From Bacteroidota bacterium (GTDB lineage Bacteria; Bacteroidota; Bacteroidia; Chitinophagales; Saprospiraceae): DNA of 64,000 nt. The notes beneath the pieces were generated by a model. That model was given only the letters and a program-made list of their open reading frames with translations, was not told the origin of the DNA and did not search any database. Numbering within the stretch: position 1 is the stretch's first letter; every line of letters begins with the position of its first letter. The position numbers and the translations under genes were made by a program. This document shows, one piece after another, positions 33,412 through 42,167 of the stretch. Where the stretch lies: positions 1 to 64,000 of the forward strand of contig JAAEZH010000006.1 of the NCBI GenBank assembly GCA_018222965.1, read 5' to 3'.

Positions 33412-36400
33412 TTAATATTCTATATAGTCGGTGGCCCAGGAGTCTGTATCCAGTTTTGGAATGTTGTAGAGGAACTCCTCTTCTCCGATTTTGAATCGCA
33501 ACTCTCCGGCAGGTCTTCCTTTGTAGTATTTGCGGTGTAAGAGGAAGCTCCGCAAGGGGAGATATTTGTAGGAATATGGAAACTGATCCGGATCAATATC
33601 CGGAATGCCGTCGTTGTTCCAGTCCTGCGGTTTGTTGTCATCGTATGGGTTAATGTTGCCATAGTTCTGTCCTCCACCGTCCTTGATGTCGAGTACTTTG
33701 CCCGGGTCGGCTCCACAGCCAATACAAATTTCTTCCCGGAAATCCCATAAGAGTTTATTGTTGATCCGAATGTGATCCCGTTTTGCCATCCATTCCGAAA
33801 ATTCAATAATGGCAATATACTTTGTCGGATTAGCCTGGAAGTTAAACCCGCCGTTGTTCATAGCATTCATCACCATGGGGTTTAGCCCGTTATTGCCGGG
33901 ATTGTTTTGGAGAGGCAGATTCATGGCCATGCCGTTGTTGCCTTCCTGAGGGGCTTTAGCCTTCTCGGCATTGATCTCCGACCAACTTAGATTTCCTTCC
34001 GGTTCGTAAAGCGGGATGCCTCCCACATCTACCGGGCCATGTCGGTTGATTCGATACCATTCTGCAGCCATGAAGGATTCAGAGGCTCTTACTTCCTGTG
34101 GGGAAGGGATCAATTTGTCGACATAGTAAAACTCGTTTGCGCTAAATGGCTCCCGGTACTTTTTGTCCCTGGCATCGCTCGGATTGGTCAGGTAATCGTA
34201 ATAGGACAGCTTGCGGAAGCGGTCACTACCCCAGAAAACATTCCCCAGGTCGTCTGTTTCCGAATCCTCAAAATAAGTTGGATAATGCAGGGACCAGTCA
34301 TCCGGCCAGTAAATGTACTCCCGGAGGTCTCCCTCTTCAAAATACTTATATGGCACTTCGGGGTTGTCCCAGTTTGTCGGATCGTAAATCGGCCATACAT
34401 AGCGGTAATCTTCTTCGTCCGGCTCGTAGAAAATACTTTCGTTAAAGCTGTATGGATCCGGATCGTAAGGTTTGTCTTCCAACCAGGTTGGATTGTACGG
34501 ATGGCCGATTTGGAATATTGGTGGATGTATGTTGTACAATTCATCCTCGTTTTCATATACATCCAGTTCTTGCGGATCAATGGCCGAGTAGAAGTATCCC
34601 TTGATGTCATACATGTCAAAACCTTCTTGCGTTTTGAGGAGTAATACAGGAACCTCGACCATATAGTCGCCCGGGCTTTCATAGTCTTGCGAAGACTCAA
34701 AGTGTGCAGCAGGCAAAGGATACTCAGCCGTAAAGACTTCATTGTGTTCTTCCAATTGATCGAGTTTATCCTGCCGGGTATCGTATTTGCTGGTTTTGAA
34801 ATAGTTGGTAAACAGTACCTTTTCTGCTACTTTAATGGTCTTGATAGACTCGACAAATTCCCGATCATAAACCTCCATAGCAATCATTTTCTGGGGCTCC
34901 GGAATCGCGATATCCAGATCGGGGATCATGCCATTATTGTCGCCGGGTAAATTGATCTCACTGACAATATCAAAATTCATCTGTCCCGGATTCGGATTTG
35001 GATCTACATTGACGATTTGCATGTTTTCAATTTGCATGCCGCCCCCGCCTTCCTGATTGGGGAGTTGCAGGATCATCCCTTCGTTGATGTTTGGATTCGG
35101 AATTTGCGGCGGAATCTGAATTTGATCTATTCCCCCTTCATTCGGATCTCCACCGCCGCCTTCTCCGTAGTTGAGCGGCAAGGCAATTTGACCCACGCCG
35201 TCTTCCCAATCGCCGATTTTGCGCCAGTCTTCGTTACTGGTGGTTTCCTGGTTTTGTTCTGATTTTGGCAAGGTCTGTCTCACAAAATCCAGCTGATAAA
35301 TCCGGGAGTTGTTCAGTTCGTTGGGAATGGCATAACTCACCAGGAAGTTGTTGCACTGGCAATCCGATTCATAGGTTTCATTGGTGGCCAATTCGATAAA
35401 GCGGGCCTTGTATACATACATGATATCCGGATCGCTGTCTTCCTCAGTGCGGAATAAGGTCTCGCAACCCTGTTGCCCCAGTTTGATCTTTCCGACAGCT
35501 TCCTCATCCTTTAGGAAGTAACGTTGTGCCAGTCCAGGGATGGAATAGACAATGTTTTCCAGCATAATGACATCTGGCAACGAATCCGTCTTAAAGGTTC
35601 CGTACACAAATTGCTGTGGAAAGGAGTTTATCTTTTCATCCGTCACCAGATAGCCATTCATTTTGTGCTCAAATCCCTGGGTTTGTACGGTGTAGGAAAT
35701 CTCTGTCAGGCCGGGGAAGGCATCTTTCGGCAACAGCCGACAGGAGTAACCATCCTGGGCGTAATACGGATCACTGAATTCAATTTGTACTTCTTTGTCG
35801 GTTTCAGGGTCGATGTAGCTAAAGCTTACATCCTGGAGTTCGATGGAATATCCTTTGTATTCCCAGTCGTCCTCGCCCTCCTGATACACTTCCAGTTTGA
35901 ATGGTTCCCGTGGGAAATTGAATACGATCTGGGGATCAGTATAACAGTGTACTTTTTGAGCTTTGTCGGCCGGATCAACATAAGCGACAATCGGGATATC
36001 ATCAAACGGGCTGCCTGCACCCGGGTCACATTTTTCGCCGATATCAGCTACCATCTGCGTATTTACTTTGACCAGTCCGCCAAGAATAGAAACTTCAAAT
36101 TTTATTCGGCCATTCACCCAGGTAGGATTAGGGGCCTGCATGCGTAACAGGGCTCCAGCCGTGAAGGATACAAATTCAGCCTGGCCGGAAAAGAACCACA
36201 AGTCAATCTCCAGTCCGCCGGCTACATGGCAATAGGCATAAGCCTGTCCTTTTGCATACCAGCCATCAATACCGACGGTACCATTTTCTCCACAGTCTCC
36301 CTCCAGTTTTTGAACCAGGGCGTCAAATCCCATATCAAATATGATGTCGGCATATAAAATGGCATACGTAAGATGCACATCCAGGTGCACACCTGCACCT

Positions 36401-39400
36401 GCTGCGAAAGCCAGTCCGCTGGCGGTCAGCCCTTCCATGCCGGGCGGTTCTTTAGCACCGCCGGGGAAGAAGTTTTGCACATTCTGGGGCAATGGAGGCA
36501 GGTTTTGAGGAACCATCGTACCGACCATAAAGTAGGAGTTGAAACCAACATCCACATTGATGACCGGAATGGTAATGGCCAGTTTGTTTCGGTACTCGTC
36601 TTCCTGGGGTTCGTAAGTTGCCGGATTGGCCTGTTGGTCCCAGCTTCCGAAGTTTACGTACCAGTCGCTGGACGAGAACATGAAGTCCATATTCAGGTCG
36701 GCCTCTATTTCCACCAACGTTTCTACATTGACTCCAATGCCTACATGGCCGGTGAGAACGGGGCCGTTTGGATTTACGTTTTTACTCTCTACGGTAATCA
36801 GAACCTCTCCGGTAATAAGTGCTTCACCGCGGTTGTCCATGGCCTGCATGAGGTAGGCTTTGCCGCTAAATTCGATGAAGTTGAATCCAAAGTCAGTGTC
36901 CAGTTCCATGGCTAAACCCACATCGGCATTGAATGCGGCTGAGCTGCCCACCAGGCCTAGTATTACATTGGCTTTAAAGCCGAATGTGCCTTCAGAAGGT
37001 GTGTAAGTAATGCCATTTTGGGTGCCTCCCGGCGTCATATCCACCGGATCATCTGCACTGACATTTTGCATATCGTTGTAGTTGACTGCTACGTTTCCTT
37101 GTTGGTTTTCGGGCCCCTGACGTTGCATGTTGTACCAGGCACCCCCACCAAATCCATAGATCGCAACTCCTGGTCCGCAGGGAATTCCGGAAGTAAGTTT
37201 AATGGAAGCGTCAAACATCCAGTAGCGGTAGTTCTCGGGGGCGGTACCTACCTGAAGGGTGAAGTTCATATCCTGAAGGCCAACAGGCGGCATGCTTACA
37301 TTGATGAATCCCCGGAAGCCATCGCCGTATTCCGGATCGCCGTCAAAGAGTTCGATGCCGCCGGCTAACTCGGCCGGACCGACTGTTGCTGCAATGCTGA
37401 CCGCATCCAGCGATGCTTTGTCGAATCGAAATTTTTTGTTCTCCACTTTGGGGTAGAGAGTGAAGGTGGTCGAACCGCCAATCAGCGGATCTCCATCTTC
37501 ATTTCCGGAATCGTCGAAACCCAGTCCGAGCGAAATACGGAGCCCGTTGGATCCTTGTCCGTCGTTGACAATAGACAATTCCGAAAGGTTAATTTTAAAG
37601 GCAAAAAATTCGCCTTGAGGCAGGTCCAGGTTGTCGAGCTGTGGAATGCCAAAGTCATCGATCTTGGGCTGGTTGTTTTCCGTGCTAATCTGCATCCCTT
37701 CAATACCTAGTGTGGGCAATTGAAATTTGCTGACGGCAGGCGGGTTTGCCATATTCATACCACCCAGTTTATCGCCGGTCCAGCCAATAGTCACTTCACC
37801 ATTGATGGTTGCCGTGGGCTTGAAGGTGTTGCTGTTTTGGGGCTTTGTGATGCCTATCGAGGAACTGTTTCCAATGGTCAGATCAGCAATCCACATATTG
37901 ACGGAAATATCGGTGCCCGGACTGATACCAATGGTATAAGAACCTTCATCTTCACCGCCCAGATTGATTGTGTAAGGTACGCCCAGGTCGGCAATGGGAA
38001 GTTCTATGTTGCCGCTGAATCCGCCGCCGGCCAATTGACTTTCCTGAATATCGAGGCTGAAATTGTCGATGGAGAAAGCCCAGCCTCCCAGGTCTCCCTG
38101 GTCGATTTGGAGCAGGTTGTTGACGCTGACCAGTCCCCACATGCCGGTTTTATCCAGCAGCAGGTTTTGGGCATTGATGTTTAGCGGTTGACCGTCTTTG
38201 TTAAAGCCTTCCGGGAATTTAACATTGAGTTGGCCAATGTAAAGTCCTTTCCAAAGTTCTTCCTGGTTGCCGTGATAAGGGTGGTTTTGATGAAAACTCA
38301 TGCCTGGTGAAAGGTAGCCGCCGTGTTGATCGTAAATAACCTCCTGGGCGCTTAGCACAAAACCATCGAGTCCGGGGAGGGTGAATTTGCCGGTGGGTTT
38401 AATGGCCGGACTTTCAATGTACCAGTCTTTGAGGTTTTCGTTGAGGGTGTTGATGATTTCGATGCTGAGCTCTCCGTTGAGCACATCGCCATTTTCGCCG
38501 ACAGGCAAAATAAAGTCCCGGCCAAATACGAGTTCGGCATGAATACGTAGTTCTTCCACGCCCTGGCAACTAAAGCTGGCATAGGTTTTATCGCCGCCCT
38601 GACTGCCGTTGAAAATCATTTTTACCCATTCCTGATTGCCGTTGTTGAGCAATTCCAGTTCGGTGTTTTGGAGGAGGCTGATCTTTGGCTCGATCTCTTC
38701 ACAAAATCCGTTTGGGCGGATGCCAATACCACTTTGGCCAAGTCCGAAATAAGGCGTATTGACATTTTGCATGGTTTCAATGCCCATGGCGACATTCATG
38801 TAAGCCATATCGGATTTAAAAATGAGTCCGGCAATGACCATGTCAAAACCTTTGTTGTCAAGTGTAAAGGGCAGGTCGACAGCGGCTTGGTTGCCGGTAA
38901 ACATGCTTACCCTTCGGGCGTTGTCATTGACTTCGTTGAGTAATTCGGGCAGGTCGTCGTAAATCTGTTGTATATCGGCATTCTCACTGCTGGCAACGGC
39001 TTGTGAAACGACACTGCCCGGAGAAATTTGGGCGACTACCTGACCGCTGATCATGGCATTGGCCCCATTTACCTGGATGTTGTTGAAGCTCACTTTTACA
39101 TCGGTTTTCAGGAAGTCGATGTGAATGAGTCCGGTACCGGTGCCCGGACCGTTGAGCTGAGTAACATGCATTTGGAATGCGCCTACCTGAACAGGCATGT
39201 TGGCATTCAGGCTGCTGATGGCCGGACCGGGAGGGACTTCCAGGTTGCATCCGGCAAAACAATCGCCAGGGTCTTCCGGCGGATCCTGATCCGGTGGCGG
39301 AGGCAAAATAATTTGGAGATCGTCGAGGTTTAGGTTGACGACCTGTGTTTCTCCTGGGCCGTTATTTACAATGTCGAGCGGAGGATCGGGATTGTCGTTG

Positions 39401-40293
39401 AACACATTGATCTCGCCATTGACGTAGAAAAAGGTGGATACCGGGCTTCGTCCGGCATTCTTAAATTGAATGTTCTGGCTGGGATCGTAAGCAATTACCC
39501 GAACGGCATATTGGTGCCCTTCTGTCAATGGGGGCTTACTCATGTCGTATTGCAGGCCAGGCATGAGGATGTTGCTTTCCTGATAGTGCAACTGTACTGC
39601 CGGATTTTCGAAAGCGTCATTGATGTTGTTGAGGTTGTTGAGGTTCATATCTACCAACTCGAAACGGTAGCGTGTGTATGATGCAATACCCGCCGGGCTC
39701 CAGGCAAACGAAATAAACTGCGGAATGTGTGCTATTACCTCTTGTTCGAAAGCCGGTACAATTATTTCCGGTGGATCGTAATGAGTGAGCCAGATGTTGG
39801 CACAGCCGGCCCCGGAGGAACCGGACAGTAATTCTCCGCTTAGGTATTCATAAGCAGAAACACAGACCGTATAGTTTCCTTCCGGCAACACTTCTGTTTG
39901 CATGACATCGCTCACCGAAACACCGGTGATATCCATGTCGTTTTCGGTAAGATTTCCGTTGATGGTCTTCATTTGTCCACCAGTCAGGACCCTGGTCTCC
40001 ATCGGATTCAGGATAATGGGGGTGTTGGGGATATAGGTTGTTTTTGTATTTGCCGTAATCCCGTTGTCGCCGGTGATGGAAGACAGGAGTTTGATTTGTT
40101 GGGGCTCGTTCGTCAGGTTTTGAACCGTGATGATGGTCTGATTTGAGAGGTTATAATAATCCTCCAAGTGAATGGGGTAAGGTGGGGGGACGGTTACAAA
40201 AACCTGTATACTTTGGGCACTAAGCCGCAGGGTGAAAAACAGGCTGCAGAGGGTGGTTAGAAGGAAGAGCTGCAATCGGATGTTCCGTTTCAT
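33412..40293 (-). CDS. Giant exported protein, TANFOR-like N-terminus
   Basis: About 2293 residues. I start at ATG 40293 (MKRNIRLQLFLLTTLCSLFF, cleavage after LSAQ); the open frame extends 16 codons further with no signal character. The first ~200 residues (VTVPPPYPIHLEDYY, IKLLSSITGDNGI, LPEGNYTVCVSAYEY) resemble the domain I recall as TANFOR in large Bacteroidota proteins. The middle is a long series of beta-rich segments, including cysteine-poor, Gly/Asn-rich stretches. A linker near residues 1690-1760 is rich in GGGG and PNPN, and near 2180 there is an Asn/Gly/Met-rich part. The C-terminus lacks both T9SS type A and type B signatures. Function unknown; probably exported or surface-exposed. 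Confidence 0.75.
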   Translation of the reverse strand: MKRNIRLQLFLLTTLCSLFFTLRLSAQSIQVFVTVPPPYPIHLEDYYNLSNQTIITVQNLTNEPQQIKLLSSITGDNGITANTKTTYIPNTPIILNPMETRVLTGGQMKTINGNLTENDMDITGVSVSDVMQTEVLPEGNYTVCVSAYEYLSGELLSGSSGAGCANIWLTHYDPPEIIVPAFEQEVIAHIPQFISFAWSPAGIASYTRYRFELVDMNLNNLNNINDAFENPAVQLHYQESNILMPGLQYDMSKPPLTEGHQYAVRVIAYDPSQNIQFKNAGRSPVSTFFYVNGEINVFNDNPDPPLDIVNNGPGETQVVNLNLDDLQIILPPPPDQDPPEDPGDCFAGCNLEVPPGPAISSLNANMPVQVGAFQMHVTQLNGPGTGTGLIHIDFLKTDVKVSFNNIQVNGANAMISGQVVAQISPGSVVSQAVASSENADIQQIYDDLPELLNEVNDNARRVSMFTGNQAAVDLPFTLDNKGFDMVIAGLIFKSDMAYMNVAMGIETMQNVNTPYFGLGQSGIGIRPNGFCEEIEPKISLLQNTELELLNNGNQEWVKMIFNGSQGGDKTYASFSCQGVEELRIHAELVFGRDFILPVGENGDVLNGELSIEIINTLNENLKDWYIESPAIKPTGKFTLPGLDGFVLSAQEVIYDQHGGYLSPGMSFHQNHPYHGNQEELWKGLYIGQLNVKFPEGFNKDGQPLNINAQNLLLDKTGMWGLVSVNNLLQIDQGDLGGWAFSIDNFSLDIQESQLAGGGFSGNIELPIADLGVPYTINLGGEDEGSYTIGISPGTDISVNMWIADLTIGNSSSIGITKPQNSNTFKPTATINGEVTIGWTGDKLGGMNMANPPAVSKFQLPTLGIEGMQISTENNQPKIDDFGIPQLDNLDLPQGEFFAFKINLSELSIVNDGQGSNGLRISLGLGFDDSGNEDGDPLIGGSTTFTLYPKVENKKFRFDKASLDAVSIAATVGPAELAGGIELFDGDPEYGDGFRGFINVSMPPVGLQDMNFTLQVGTAPENYRYWMFDASIKLTSGIPCGPGVAIYGFGGGAWYNMQRQGPENQQGNVAVNYNDMQNVSADDPVDMTPGGTQNGITYTPSEGTFGFKANVILGLVGSSAAFNADVGLAMELDTDFGFNFIEFSGKAYLMQAMDNRGEALITGEVLITVESKNVNPNGPVLTGHVGIGVNVETLVEIEADLNMDFMFSSSDWYVNFGSWDQQANPATYEPQEDEYRNKLAITIPVINVDVGFNSYFMVGTMVPQNLPPLPQNVQNFFPGGAKEPPGMEGLTASGLAFAAGAGVHLDVHLTYAILYADIIFDMGFDALVQKLEGDCGENGTVGIDGWYAKGQAYAYCHVAGGLEIDLWFFSGQAEFVSFTAGALLRMQAPNPTWVNGRIKFEVSILGGLVKVNTQMVADIGEKCDPGAGSPFDDIPIVAYVDPADKAQKVHCYTDPQIVFNFPREPFKLEVYQEGEDDWEYKGYSIELQDVSFSYIDPETDKEVQIEFSDPYYAQDGYSCRLLPKDAFPGLTEISYTVQTQGFEHKMNGYLVTDEKINSFPQQFVYGTFKTDSLPDVIMLENIVYSIPGLAQRYFLKDEEAVGKIKLGQQGCETLFRTEEDSDPDIMYVYKARFIELATNETYESDCQCNNFLVSYAIPNELNNSRIYQLDFVRQTLPKSEQNQETTSNEDWRKIGDWEDGVGQIALPLNYGEGGGGDPNEGGIDQIQIPPQIPNPNINEGMILQLPNQEGGGGMQIENMQIVNVDPNPNPGQMNFDIVSEINLPGDNNGMIPDLDIAIPEPQKMIAMEVYDREFVESIKTIKVAEKVLFTNYFKTSKYDTRQDKLDQLEEHNEVFTAEYPLPAAHFESSQDYESPGDYMVEVPVLLLKTQEGFDMYDIKGYFYSAIDPQELDVYENEDELYNIHPPIFQIGHPYNPTWLEDKPYDPDPYSFNESIFYEPDEEDYRYVWPIYDPTNWDNPEVPYKYFEEGDLREYIYWPDDWSLHYPTYFEDSETDDLGNVFWGSDRFRKLSYYDYLTNPSDARDKKYREPFSANEFYYVDKLIPSPQEVRASESFMAAEWYRINRHGPVDVGGIPLYEPEGNLSWSEINAEKAKAPQEGNNGMAMNLPLQNNPGNNGLNPMVMNAMNNGGFNFQANPTKYIAIIEFSEWMAKRDHIRINNKLLWDFREEICIGCGADPGKVLDIKDGGGQNYGNINPYDDNKPQDWNNDGIPDIDPDQFPYSYKYLPLRSFLLHRKYYKGRPAGELRFKIGEEEFLYNIPKLDTDSWATDYIEY

Positions 40294-40390
40294 GTCATTG
40301 TTTTTTGCGGCATGCTGTGATAGCCGGTGGTATGAATGCACAAAACAAAAATCATGGAAAGCAGCTGTTTGAAGGTTTAAGGAGGCTGAA

Positions 40391-40411
40391 AAAAGTGTAA
40401 AAAAATGTAAA
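40391..40411 (-). promoter_or_regulatory. Tandem TTTACACTTT-type box upstream of the giant gene
   Basis: Minus strand: TTTACATTTT then TTTACACTTTT, with the TTTACA cores 10 bp apart, 98-118 bp before the start at 40293. Same order and flanks (…TTTTTTCA) as the box at 33255. Confidence 0.6.
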
Positions 40412-40419
40412 GTGGTGAC

Positions 40420-40466
40420 CGACCTGACAGGTCGGCAACCTGACGGGTCGCCGACCTGTCAGGTCG
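40420..40466. repeat. Long-stem palindromic element, copy B
   Basis: Arms 40420-40440 and 40446-40466 pair over 21 bp with one mismatch around a TGACG loop. It is the same sequence family and same setting (beside a TTTACAC box and a 13-mer) as copy A. Its outer part contains the stop codon of the minus-strand membrane gene. Confidence 0.85.
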
Positions 40467-41019
40467 ATTTTACATTCGGCGAAAGCCGGAAACCACGGCG
40501 CTGCCAGTTGATAAGCAGGTGTACCAACAGTACACTCAGGCTCAGCCACTTCAGCCAGGCACAAAGAATGGTCAGGTAAGTAAGAACCGGGATTTGACGG
40601 GGGAAATTGGAGAGCAGTATCAGCAGTAATAAAATCTCTGCCAGCGAAAATGCGAGAAAAAGGCCCGGCAACAAACCCGCTGATTTAATATTTGAGGGCC
40701 AGGTAAAGGGCATAAGCCGAATGCCTGTAAAGTATGCGAGAAGCGCTGTGCAAATGCGGGCGGCGAGGGCTGCTGTGATCAGCATAAATGCATACAGCTC
40801 GCGGCCCTTTTCTCCGTAGCCCTGAAAATGGTCAAATATATAATCCGGACGGAAGTAAAAGCGGTTGGCAAGTCCGCCAAATCCGCCGGAAAGCGATTTT
40901 AGATCAGCCAGGGCAACAGGCATGATGAGCAACAGAATAGCCATGTTTAGAAAGGCCAGCAAAAGCAGATTTTCACTGGTAGCTCCTTTTTTTGATGCTA
41001 TGGTTCTAATTTTAAACAT
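40459..41019 (-). CDS. Four-helix inner-membrane protein
   Basis: A 186-residue protein with hydrophobic segments near residues 18-38 (LLLLAFLNMAILLLIMPVAL), 78-98 (FMLITAALAARICTALLAYF), 112-134 (LLPGLFLAFSLAEILLLLIL) and 140-168 (LTYLTILCAWLKWLSLSVLL). No family recognised. It has a TTTACACTTTT box 65-75 bp upstream, shared with the divergent regulator gene, so I count it in the same regulon. Its last ~10 residues (FRLSPNVKST) and stop codon come from the 13-mer and stem-loop repeats, which suggests the original C-terminus was replaced or extended by insertion. Confidence 0.68.
   Translation of the reverse strand: MFKIRTIASKKGATSENLLLLAFLNMAILLLIMPVALADLKSLSGGFGGLANRFYFRPDYIFDHFQGYGEKGRELYAFMLITAALAARICTALLAYFTGIRLMPFTWPSNIKSAGLLPGLFLAFSLAEILLLLILLSNFPRQIPVLTYLTILCAWLKWLSLSVLLVHLLINWQRRGFRLSPNVKST
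40475..40487 (-). repeat. Dispersed 13-mer, copy 6, coding the end of the membrane protein
   Basis: In frame with the minus-strand gene, encoding RLSP in its tail; eight bases separate it from stem-loop copy B. Confidence 0.8.
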
Positions 41020-41083
41020 TGTCCTTTGCGAAAATGCGGAGAAATTGGGGCTTAAAGTTTTACACAGGACTTAACAAGTATCA

Positions 41084-41094
41084 AAAAGTGTAAA
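41084..41094 (-). promoter_or_regulatory. TTTACACTTTT box between the membrane-protein and regulator genes
   Basis: One exact unit on the minus strand, 65 bp from the start at 41019 and 76 bp from the regulator start at 41170. A related TTTTACAC lies at 41058-41065 on the plus strand. It could serve both divergent genes, including autoregulation. Confidence 0.5.
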
Positions 41095-41169
41095 GATTTG
41101 AGGGCTTTGACCTCCGGAAGTACATTTCTTGAAGCGGGTTTTGTAATTTTCCGAAGAAATTCATCTTAT

Positions 41170-41871
41170 ATGTCAGGTAGTGCCCGCATTTTAATGGTCG
41201 ATGATGACAGGCAGTTTAGTGCCATGACCAGAGAATACCTCGAATCTAAAGGCCTGGAGGTGTCGCTGGAGCATAGCGGCGATGCGGGGCTTTCTGTTTT
41301 TAAAAAATTCCCGTTTGATCTTTGCGTGCTGGACATTCGGATGCCCATTAAAGACGGCTTCATGCTGGCCGAAGAAATGCGCAAGCTGAATGAATACATT
41401 CCCATTATTTTTCTCACCGGAGAGCAGGAACGCGAACAACGGATTCGCGGACTGAAACTCGGGGCTGATGATTATGTGACCAAGCCTTTTAGCATGGAGG
41501 AGTTGTTTTTGCGGATCCAAAATATTCTTCGAAGAGTTCGATTCTCAGAAGAAAAGGCAGAAGCTGAAGAGCAGTTTGTTATTGGAAGTTTTGCCTTTGA
41601 CCCACTGGTACGGGAGCTGGTGCATGCCGACAAAAAAATCAAACTTACCGCGATTGAATCGCAGCTGCTCCGGCTGCTTTGCCAGCACGAAAATAAGGTG
41701 TTGGAACGGGAACTTGCCCTTAAAAGAATTTGGGGTGATGACGACTTTCTGCGGGGAAGAAGCCTCAATGTATATGTCTCAAAACTGCGTCAGTACCTGA
41801 CACTGGACCCGGGCATTGAAATCATGAATGTACATGGGGTCGGATATAAAATGGTAGTTCCTCACAGGTAG
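41170..41871 (+). CDS. OmpR-family response regulator
   Basis: A 233-residue regulator: receiver domain with acidic DDD in ILMVDDDRQF, phospho-Asp near 55 (LCVLDIRMP), Lys in DDYVTKPF, then a winged-helix OmpR/PhoB domain (KIKLTAIESQLLRLL, ALKRIWGDDD, LNVYVSKLRQYL, VHGVGYKM). I start at ATG 41170; the open frame begins at a TTG 24 codons upstream with unrelated residues. It is convergent with, and overlaps by 10 bp, the Hpt gene of the hybrid kinase. No stand-alone kinase pairs with it, so it is probably the output of that phosphorelay. OmpR-family proteins bind direct repeats spaced by about one helical turn, as found in the TTTACAC boxes. Confidence 0.9.
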   Translation: MSGSARILMVDDDRQFSAMTREYLESKGLEVSLEHSGDAGLSVFKKFPFDLCVLDIRMPIKDGFMLAEEMRKLNEYIPIIFLTGEQEREQRIRGLKLGADDYVTKPFSMEELFLRIQNILRRVRFSEEKAEAEEQFVIGSFAFDPLVRELVHADKKIKLTAIESQLLRLLCQHENKVLERELALKRIWGDDDFLRGRSLNVYVSKLRQYLTLDPGIEIMNVHGVGYKMVVPHR

Positions 41872-42167
41872 GACTGCAACTCTGAATCCAGATCGTCGAC
41901 CAGTTCGGCCACGGAATCCAAATCGGCTTCCTTTCTCGTTTTTTCTTCAATTTCGCGGGCCAGGTATTCGGCCTGATCCAATCCGAGGTAGGCTACCTGC
42001 GATTTGATGCTGTGCGCCACAATGGAAGCTGCGGCCCAGTCGCCGGAGCCAACGAGGCTGTTTAGTTCAGCCAGTTGTCCGGGCGCTTCACTTTGAAAAA
42101 TATCGATCAATTTGTCGGCCATTTCTTCACTACCCAGTAACTCGAGGAGTTTGTCTCTGTCAATCAT
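41862..42167 (-). CDS. Stand-alone Hpt phosphotransfer protein
   Basis: A 101-residue four-helix Hpt protein. The phosphoacceptor is in [15 protein letters not shown] near residue 52, the normal HSIKS/HxLKG motif. It overlaps the hybrid kinase gene by 8 bp and its start lies inside that gene, so the two are made together. It should carry phosphate from the kinase's receiver domain to the OmpR-type regulator encoded convergently. Confidence 0.88.
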   Translation of the reverse strand: MIDRDKLLELLGSEEMADKLIDIFQSEAPGQLAELNSLVGSGDWAAASIVAHSIKSQVAYLGLDQAEYLAREIEEKTRKEADLDSVAELVDDLDSELQSYL

